A stretch of 64,000 nucleotides of DNA from Bhargavaea changchunensis (GTDB lineage: Bacteria; Bacillota; Bacilli; Bacillales_A; Planococcaceae): contig NZ_JBHTCT010000032.1 in the NCBI RefSeq assembly GCF_042665595.1, positions 56,481-120,480 on the forward strand, written 5' to 3'. Under the pieces are notes generated by a model, which was given only the letters and a program-made list of their open reading frames with translations, had not been told where the DNA came from and did no database searches. A program made the translations under genes and the position numbers. This document shows, one piece after another, positions 58,974-64,000 of this stretch (its first letter is position 1; each line of letters starts with the position of its first letter).

Positions 58974-60158
58974 TCATTTCAAAAATGGAAGATAGCTTGC
59001 TCCGAATTCAGGCATGTCCACCCCGAAGTTATCCGCGACGGTCGCGCCAACAGAAGCGAAGGTGTTCTGGAGCGGCAGTTCGCCGCCTTGTGCAAATCTA
59101 GGTGAAGCCATGATGATCGGGACATACTCACGCGTATGATCGGTCCCCGGGGCCGTCGGGTCGTTTCCGTGATCCGCCGTAATGATCAGAAGATCGTCCT
59201 CCCGGAGGGCGTTCAGGATCTCGGGCATGCGCGCATCAAATTCAGCGAGGGCGTTCCCATAGCCTTCCGGATCGCGGCGGTGACCGAAGAGTGCGTCAAA
59301 GTCGACAAGGTTTGTGAACGAAAGTCCTTTGAAGTCGCGGTGCATCACTTCCAACAGCTTATCGACGCCATCCATATTGGATGAAGTACGGACCGCGTCC
59401 GTCACGCCTTCTCCGTTAAAGATATCGGAAATCTTACCGACTGCAATGACATCATGGCCGCCGTCTTTCAGCTCGTTCATGACGGTGCGCCCGAACGGCT
59501 TAAGGGCATAGTCATGACGGTTTGTCGTCCGTGTGAAGTTGCCCGGTTCACCGATGAACGGGCGAGCGATGACCCGGCCGACCAGGTACTCCGGCTTCAG
59601 CGTTATCTCTCTTGCGATCTCACAGATTTCGTAAAGCTCCTCAATCGGGATGACGCCTTCGTGTGCTGCGATCTGCAGTACCGGATCCGCCGATGTATAG
59701 ACGATCAGATCGCCTGACTCCATATGAAGCGGCCCGAGTTCATCGATGATGACGGTGCCGCTGGCAGGCTTGTTGCCGATCACCCTGCGCCCGGTCCTTT
59801 CCTCGAGTTCGCGGATCAGGCCGTCAGGAAATCCTTCCGGGTACACTTTGAACGGTTTGTCGATGTTCAGGCCCATGATTTCCCAGTGGCCCGTCATCGT
59901 GTCTTTTCCGACCGATGCTTCCTGCATGCGGCCGTAATATCCGGCCGGATTTTCCGCCGGCTCAAGCCCTTTTAGGGGACGGATATTGGCCAGGCCCAAA
60001 CCTGCCATGTTCGGCATGTTGAGGCCGCCTGTCGCCTCGGCGATATGGCCGAGTGTATCTGCTCCTGCATCACCGAAATCGGCAGCATCCGGCGCTTCGC
60101 CGATGCCGACCGAATCGAGGACAATCAGATGGATTCGATTAAATGGTTGCGCTGTCAT
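58974..60158 (-). CDS. deoB: Phosphopentomutase
   Basis: A 394-residue Mn-dependent enzyme of the alkaline-phosphatase superfamily that interconverts ribose or deoxyribose 1-phosphate and 5-phosphate. Motifs include LIVLDSVGIGEAPDA at the N terminus (first metal ligand), GKDTMTGHWEIMG with the phospho-Thr near residue 88, and LLIITADHGNDPTAPGTDHTREYVP with metal ligands near residue 330. AAGGAGG lies about 10 bases before the ATG. Together with pdp it channels nucleoside sugar to central metabolism. Confidence 0.97.
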   Translation of the reverse strand: MTAQPFNRIHLIVLDSVGIGEAPDAADFGDAGADTLGHIAEATGGLNMPNMAGLGLANIRPLKGLEPAENPAGYYGRMQEASVGKDTMTGHWEIMGLNIDKPFKVYPEGFPDGLIRELEERTGRRVIGNKPASGTVIIDELGPLHMESGDLIVYTSADPVLQIAAHEGVIPIEELYEICEIAREITLKPEYLVGRVIARPFIGEPGNFTRTTNRHDYALKPFGRTVMNELKDGGHDVIAVGKISDIFNGEGVTDAVRTSSNMDGVDKLLEVMHRDFKGLSFTNLVDFDALFGHRRDPEGYGNALAEFDARMPEILNALREDDLLIITADHGNDPTAPGTDHTREYVPIIMASPRFAQGGELPLQNTFASVGATVADNFGVDMPEFGASYLPFLK

Positions 60159-60245
60159 TGTTGCAAAACCTCCTTGGCACTACGTATACCCATTACAAGA
60201 ATACTGTACCACAAATCAGAGGTCTGACGTCACATTTTACCCGCG

Positions 60246-61148
60246 TCATGCACGGGGATGAAACTTGCTGTAGACGTCCTTTAGACGGGTCTTGCTGACA
60301 TGGGTGTAGATCTGGGTTGTGGAGATATCGGCATGGCCGAGCATTTCCTGAATCGCTCGGAGGTCCGCGCCGTTTTCCACTAGATGAGTGGCAAATGAGT
60401 GTCTCAGGGTATGCGGGGTAAGTTCTTTCGTGATGCCCGCTTTTTTCGCATGCTGATTCAACAGCTTCCAGACTCCCTGGCGCGTCAGGCGGCCACCCCT
60501 CGCATTGACGAACAGCGCATCCTGCGCACGGTCCCCTTTCAGCATGGACGGCCTCGCCTGCTCGATATACGCAGTCACCGCATCAATCGCATTCCTGCCA
60601 AGCGGCACGATCCGTTCCTTGCCGCCTTTGCCGAAAACGCGGGCAAATCCCATCGAAAGATGGACGTCTCCCAAATTCATCCCGATGCATTCACTGACCC
60701 GCATGCCGGTCCCATAAAGCATCTCCAGCATGGCCCTGTCCCTCATCCCCGCAGGCTTCGAGCGGTCAGGTGCCCCGATGAGCGCATCCACCTCCCCAAC
60801 GGACAGCACCCGCGGCAATTTCATCTCCAGCTTGGGAAGGTCCAGCTGGATGGTCGGATCGGTCGTTGTGACCCGCTCCCGCACGAGAAACTGATGGAAA
60901 GAACGGATGGAGGAGATATGCCGGGAAATGGTCCTCGGGGATTTTCCGCCCTCTTCAAGAACCTGAAGATAGCTCAGGATATCGGTACGGGTGACGCCAT
61001 CCAGACTGCCCGGCTGCACCTCCTTTTCCAAATGGCGGATATACCCGATCAGGTCCCTTTTGTACGACCCGATTGTGTTTTCCGCCAGCTGGCGTTCGAC
61101 TCTCAGAAAATGAAGGTAATCGTTCAGCGCATCTTCCGCCTCTTTCAT
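60246..61148 (-). CDS. xerD: Site-specific tyrosine recombinase XerD
   Basis: A 300-residue recombinase that resolves chromosome dimers at dif with XerC. The N-terminal SAM-like DNA-binding domain spans about residues 1-95; catalytic residues are visible in YGTGMRVSE (Arg), HTLRHSFATHL (His, Arg), LGHADISTT (His) and QIYTHVS (Tyr). The ATG at 61148 has GGGGAGAG upstream; the open frame extends further back into fur without a site. The fur-xerD-deoB order is that of B. subtilis, so this is the housekeeping gene and not a phage integrase. Confidence 0.95.
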   Translation of the reverse strand: MKEAEDALNDYLHFLRVERQLAENTIGSYKRDLIGYIRHLEKEVQPGSLDGVTRTDILSYLQVLEEGGKSPRTISRHISSIRSFHQFLVRERVTTTDPTIQLDLPKLEMKLPRVLSVGEVDALIGAPDRSKPAGMRDRAMLEMLYGTGMRVSECIGMNLGDVHLSMGFARVFGKGGKERIVPLGRNAIDAVTAYIEQARPSMLKGDRAQDALFVNARGGRLTRQGVWKLLNQHAKKAGITKELTPHTLRHSFATHLVENGADLRAIQEMLGHADISTTQIYTHVSKTRLKDVYSKFHPRA

Positions 61149-61180
61149 GATCTCTCCCCTTTCCGGACTTATCCATATGA

Positions 61181-61208
61181 AAAAAGGACAGCTTTCGCTA
61201 TCCTGTCC
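61181..61208 (-). terminator. Rho-independent terminator after fur
   Basis: On the minus strand GGACAG-GATAGCGAAAG-CTGTCC is followed by TTTTTT. Confidence 0.85.
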
Positions 61209-61215
61209 GTTTCTG

Positions 61216-61677
61216 TTATTCTGAATCTTTTTCTTCATTTCCCTCACTGCAGCGGCTGCAGATTCCATGGAATGTGAGCCTGTGATCCTTGATGCGGAAG
61301 TTCCAGCGGTCTTCGACGATCTGTTCGACGTCACCAAGCAAGTCTTCCTGGATCTCATCCACCGCGCCGCACTCGATGCACACGAGATGGTGGTGGAAAT
61401 GGGCGGCACCTTCCTGCCGCAGGTCAAAACGGGAAACCCCGTCTCCGAAGTTGATTTTGTCCACAACTTTCAGTTCAGTCAGCAGCTCCAATGTCCGGTA
61501 GACTGTTGCAAGCCCGATTTCGGGTGATTTTTCTTTGACGAGCAGATAGACATCCTCTGCGCTGAGGTGGTCTTCCTCATGCTCCAGCAGTACAGAGACC
61601 GTGGCTTCGCGCTGGGGCGTCAGTTTATATTTCGCATTGTGGAGTTGCTTTTTTATGCGTTCAATCCTGCTTTCCAT
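61216..61677 (-). CDS. fur: Ferric uptake regulator Fur
   Basis: A 153-residue Fe-dependent repressor. The winged helix includes YKLTPQREATVSVLLE and IGLATVYRTLELLTELKVV; the metal sites include AAHFHHHLVCIECG and the C-terminal CSRCS pair. It follows B. subtilis Fur closely across its length, which separates it from PerR and Zur. GAGGGGGGC lies before the ATG. It has its own promoter (TTGTAA-N17-TATAAT) and a Fur-box-like sequence further upstream. Confidence 0.95.
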   Translation of the reverse strand: MESRIERIKKQLHNAKYKLTPQREATVSVLLEHEEDHLSAEDVYLLVKEKSPEIGLATVYRTLELLTELKVVDKINFGDGVSRFDLRQEGAAHFHHHLVCIECGAVDEIQEDLLGDVEQIVEDRWNFRIKDHRLTFHGICSRCSEGNEEKDSE

Positions 61678-61702
61678 GAGACGCCCCCCTCAAACTGTAC
61701 TT

Positions 61703-61731
61703 ATTATATCAACCCGGCCGGATGGTTACAA
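61703..61731 (-). promoter_or_regulatory. Sigma-A promoter of fur
   Basis: The minus strand reads TTGTAA, 17 bases, TATAAT, about 25 bases before the start codon. Confidence 0.7.
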
Positions 61732-61765
61732 GAGTTCCAACATATTAACAACAATGATTACAATA

Positions 61766-61780
61766 TGATAATCATTTTCA
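61766..61780. promoter_or_regulatory. Fur-box-like sequence upstream of fur
   Basis: TGATAAT-C-ATTTTCA matches the 7-1-7 Fur box at 13 of 14 arm positions. It lies about 35 bases upstream of the fur -35 and overlaps the end of spoIIM. Confidence 0.5.
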
Positions 61781-62290
61781 ATTATCAAGGAAAATGAACA
61801 GCCCGATCTCCACTGCCAGTATGGCGGCCGAAAGAGCGGCGACTCTGATCACTGCCTCTTTCCTGTGCCTGCTAAAATATTTCTTCAGCATGAACGGAGG
61901 CGAGAGATTCATGCAGAACAAAATAAACAGCAGTGTGAGAAGGAGCTGTGCCGGAAACCACCATGCGGCATAAAAAGTGAGCGCGCCTTCCTGGCTGATC
62001 AGGTAAGTCGAGGCAAAACCGAAGAAGACGGCTCTCAAGCCTGCGACGAACATGACCGCATGCCGGAGTGCGGCATGCGATGCCAGGAACAGGGCCAGCG
62101 CGTGAAACGCCAGAAAAGCAAGCATTGCCCGGTACGGTTTGGCCGGAGTCACCAGGTCGAGGCGCGGGTCAAGAAAGACGGTGACCGTTTCCGCCATGCC
62201 TGTTTCCGCAAAACGGAACAGGACGGTTCCGCCCGTAAACCCGATGATAAGTAATGTGAGCAGATAAAGAAAAGGGAGCGATCGCTGCAT
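61778..62290 (-). CDS. spoIIM: Divergent, short SpoIIM-like membrane protein
   Basis: A 170-residue protein with about five membrane helices. The middle segment (FVAGLRAVFFGFASTYLISQ followed by an aromatic loop and LLLTLLFILFCM) resembles the SpoIIM core, where a similar helix-G-x-x-x-G-F helix pair precedes a proline loop. SpoIIM is part of the SpoIIDMP engulfment machine in the mother-cell membrane. It is about 40 residues shorter than the B. subtilis protein, so the call leans on position between nudF and fur. The ATG at 62290 has GGAGGTG upstream. Confidence 0.65.
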   Translation of the reverse strand: MQRSLPFLYLLTLLIIGFTGGTVLFRFAETGMAETVTVFLDPRLDLVTPAKPYRAMLAFLAFHALALFLASHAALRHAVMFVAGLRAVFFGFASTYLISQEGALTFYAAWWFPAQLLLTLLFILFCMNLSPPFMLKKYFSRHRKEAVIRVAALSAAILAVEIGLFIFLDN

Positions 62291-62344
62291 GGGCTGCACC
62301 TCCGGAGGATTTGTACAACCTATGCCTGTCCGCTCCCCGACATG

Positions 62345-62893
62345 TCATTTCCTTCTGTCCGAACGCTCCGCCCAAAGAATGGCGAAAGCCGTCTTGGCGT
62401 CCCGGATTCCCCCCTTATCCAGCATCGCGACCGCTTCATCCAAAGGGATTTCAAGCAGTTCGACGAACTCATCTTCATCGCCTGCTGCTGGATTGTCGAC
62501 CTTCCGGAGCCCGGTTGCAACAAAAAGATGGATCGTTTCATCAGCGAATCCGGGTGATGTCGCAAAAGTTGCCACCGGTTCCAGATCATCACATGAGTAT
62601 CCGGTTTCTTCTTCCAGTTCCCTGCGTGCCGTCACTTCTGGCGCTTCCCCCGGCTCGAGCTTCCCGGCCGGCACTTCCAGCAACGTCGTGCCGAGTGCCT
62701 TCCGGTATTGTTCCACCATGACCAACTTGCCGTCATCGGTGATCGGAATCAGAGCTACCGCGCCCGGATGGCGGACGAGTTCCCTTTTCGCCGGCTTCCC
62801 GTCGGGCAGGATCACATCGTCGATTTCAAGGCGGATGATTTTGCCGTCATAAACCGTTTCTGTATGTACTGTCCGTTCCTCAAACTTATCCAT
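62345..62893 (-). CDS. nudF: ADP-ribose pyrophosphatase (Nudix)
   Basis: A 182-residue Nudix hydrolase that splits ADP-ribose to AMP and ribose 5-phosphate. The Nudix box is GKLEPGEAPEVTARRELEEE followed by TGY near residue 80, and KLVMVEQYRKALG before it is typical of NudF. The ATG at 62893 has AAAGGGATGG upstream; the frame stays open far upstream but those codons overlap the divergent reductase gene. The order aldo/keto reductase, nudF, spoIIM, fur matches B. subtilis (yqkF, nudF). Confidence 0.94.
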   Translation of the reverse strand: MDKFEERTVHTETVYDGKIIRLEIDDVILPDGKPAKRELVRHPGAVALIPITDDGKLVMVEQYRKALGTTLLEVPAGKLEPGEAPEVTARRELEEETGYSCDDLEPVATFATSPGFADETIHLFVATGLRKVDNPAAGDEDEFVELLEIPLDEAVAMLDKGGIRDAKTAFAILWAERSDRRK

Positions 62894-62910
62894 TGGACCA
62901 TCCCTTTCTG

Positions 62911-62938
62911 TTGGTCGTCCTCGCGCATTCATTATACT
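62911..62938 (+). promoter_or_regulatory. Putative sigma-A promoter of the aldo/keto reductase gene
   Basis: TTGGTC, 16 bases, TATACT in the 66-base gap between divergent genes. Confidence 0.55.
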
Positions 62939-62959
62939 ATGGATTCGGGAGGGGATACG

Positions 62960-63862
62960 ATGAAGACACGTAAACTCGGAAAAACCGGTCCGGACATTTC
63001 TGAAATCGGACTCGGCTGCATGTCGCTTCCGGATGATGCCCGCCAGGCGGAGCGAATCGTTCACGCGGCATATGATGCAGGGATCAGCTATTTCGACACT
63101 GCCGACCTGTATGGAAGAGGCAGAAATGAGGAACTCCTCGGCAAGGCGCTCGGAAACAGGCGCAGTGACATCATCCTTGCCACAAAGGTCGGAAACCGCT
63201 GGACGGATGGCAGAGATGGTTGGGAATGGGATCCGTCTCCGGAACATATCCGCAAGTCTGTCCAGGATAGCCTGAAGCGCCTCGGGACCGACTATATTGA
63301 TGTCTATCAGTTGCACGGCGGAACGGCGGAAGATGACCTCGATGCTGTCATTTGGGTGTTCGAGGACCTGAAGCGGGAAGGGCTGATCCGTCATTACGGC
63401 TTATCATCCATCCGTCCGAATGTCTTTTTGCCGTTTTTGAAAAACAGCTCCGCAGTATCCAATATGATGCAGTTCAGCCTGCTAGACCGAAGACCGGAGG
63501 AATGGTTCGGCGATATCAGTGATTCAGGCGCATCTGTCGTCGCCCGCGGGCCGATTGCAAAAGGCCTCCTGACAGCTGAAGCGGAAAAGCGCGCCGAAGC
63601 ATCGGACGGATACTTATCGTACTCTTCGGGAGAGCTCCGCGAACTGATCACCGAGTTCAGCAAGCTGCCTGGCTCACTCCACTCGGCAGCCCTCGCCTTC
63701 GTTCTGGATAACCGGACAGTGGCAGCCGCCATCACAGGTGCGAGCAGCGAAGAACAGCTGAACGAGACGCTCAGCGCGTATGACAACATGCCCGACTTGG
63801 AAACCGTGTCGGCATATGCCTCCCTGGCAGCAAAAGAGCATTATGAAAAGCACCGGGATTAA
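62960..63862 (+). CDS. yqkF: Aldo/keto reductase, YqkF-like
   Basis: A 300-residue NADPH-dependent TIM-barrel oxidoreductase. The catalytic tetrad is visible: Asp and Tyr in YFDTADLYGRGRNEE, Lys in LATKVGNRW and His in VYQLHGG. It begins MKTRKLGKTGPDISEIGLGC, a standard family N terminus. GGGAGGGG lies before the ATG at 62960; the upstream in-frame extension overlaps nudF and has no site. Physiological substrate is unknown. It is divergent from nudF, as in B. subtilis. Confidence 0.92.
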   Translation: MKTRKLGKTGPDISEIGLGCMSLPDDARQAERIVHAAYDAGISYFDTADLYGRGRNEELLGKALGNRRSDIILATKVGNRWTDGRDGWEWDPSPEHIRKSVQDSLKRLGTDYIDVYQLHGGTAEDDLDAVIWVFEDLKREGLIRHYGLSSIRPNVFLPFLKNSSAVSNMMQFSLLDRRPEEWFGDISDSGASVVARGPIAKGLLTAEAEKRAEASDGYLSYSSGELRELITEFSKLPGSLHSAALAFVLDNRTVAAAITGASSEEQLNETLSAYDNMPDLETVSAYASLAAKEHYEKHRD

Positions 63863-63923
63863 AATCCCGGTGCTTCAGACTGTAGACAAAGTGAGTGAAC
63901 TACTCCTTGGTCTGCAGTTTTTT
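63850..63923 (+). terminator. Tandem hairpins and terminator after the aldo/keto reductase gene
   Basis: GCACCGGGAT/ATCCCGGTGC spans the stop codon; then CTGTAGAC/GTCTGCAG with one U-G pair is followed by TTTTTT at 63918. Confidence 0.8.
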
Positions 63924-63940
63924 CTATTCCTGAAAATCCT

Positions 63941-64000
63941 TCGGATTTCCGCTGCGGGCCCTCGCTTACCGCGGGCGTTGCCTTAGCCTCCTCGAGCTGC
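63941..64000. repeat. Probable dispersed intergenic repeat, cut by window edge
   Basis: A GC-rich non-coding stretch with nested inverted pieces (GCGGGC...) opening TTCCGCTGCGGGCCCTCGC and ending in CCTCGAGCTGC. It resembles from memory the intergenic repeats common in Planococcaceae genomes. Only part is visible. Confidence 0.4.

Noticed and set aside
57482..59101. Long plus-strand open frame of about 540 codons opposite pdp
   Set aside because: It is antisense to a clearly conserved enzyme, has no ribosome binding site and shows no recognisable motif; GC-rich codons on the opposite strand explain it.
60246..61148. Phage or element integrase
   Set aside because: The tyrosine recombinase lies between fur and deoB in the conserved chromosomal order and has the length of housekeeping XerD; no attachment repeats or phage genes are nearby.

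Overview
This window is a chromosomal segment of an endospore-forming member of the Bacillales (Firmicutes). The evidence is the gene order, which follows the Bacillus subtilis ypiA-aroE to spoIIA-fur-nudF region almost gene for gene, together with spoIVA, sleB-ypeB, spoIIAA-spoIIAB-sigF and spoVAF, strong Shine-Dalgarno sites, and frequent TTG and GTG starts. Base composition looks a little above half G+C by eye, which with the gene content suggests Planococcaceae (for example a Bhargavaea-like organism). That placement is inference. There are no rRNA or tRNA genes, no phage genes, no intact insertion sequence and no CRISPR array. Most genes lie on the minus strand.

Layout from left to right. 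1-6.8 kb: a TPR protein and an aromatic amino-acid operon, aroC-aroB-aroH-hisC-tyrA-aroA (minus strand). The trp operon that B. subtilis carries inside it is absent. 7-11.5 kb: folE-mtrB-hepS-menG-hepT-ndk (folate, TRAP, menaquinone side chain, nucleotides) and the HU gene hup. 11.8-19.7 kb: spoIVA, yphE-yphF, gpsA, der, a four-repeat S1 protein, plsC and cmk. 19.7-30.3 kb: sleB-ypeB, prsW, ansA, ypdA, a phosphoesterase, a CBS-ACT protein, a LysM membrane protein, recQ-ypbB and ferredoxin.

30.5-31.5 kb: ribU behind an FMN riboswitch. 31.8-40.4 kb: an accessory, visibly more AT-rich hexonate island. A minus-strand operon (IclR regulator, KDG kinase, KDPG/KDPGal aldolase, D-galactonate dehydratase, GntP permease) converts D-galactonate to pyruvate and glyceraldehyde 3-phosphate. 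An RpiR regulator with divergent 6-phosphogluconate dehydrogenase and gluconokinase genes handles gluconate through the pentose phosphate route. The island sits where B. subtilis has serA.

40.4-50.9 kb: sigX-rsiX, resD-resE, resA-resB-resC (cytochrome c maturation and redox control), rluB, a D,D-carboxypeptidase and scpA-scpB. 51.6-57.1 kb: ypuF, ribT, a 36-residue membrane ORF, lysA, spoVAF and the spoIIA operon behind a good sigma-H promoter. 57.2-57.6 kb: a non-coding gap holding a helically phased array of 11-mers. 57.6-63.9 kb: pdp, deoB, xerD, fur, a short spoIIM homologue, nudF and an aldo/keto reductase. The right edge cuts into what looks like a dispersed intergenic repeat.

The most interesting non-standard items are the 22-bp-phased array, the tandem GTTC-N8-GAAC operators of the galactonate operon, the ECF-type autoregulatory promoter of sigX, the unannotated 36-residue membrane ORF, and several gene losses relative to B. 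subtilis (trp, serA, spmA-spmB, spoVAA-AE, dacF, punA, ribDEAH).
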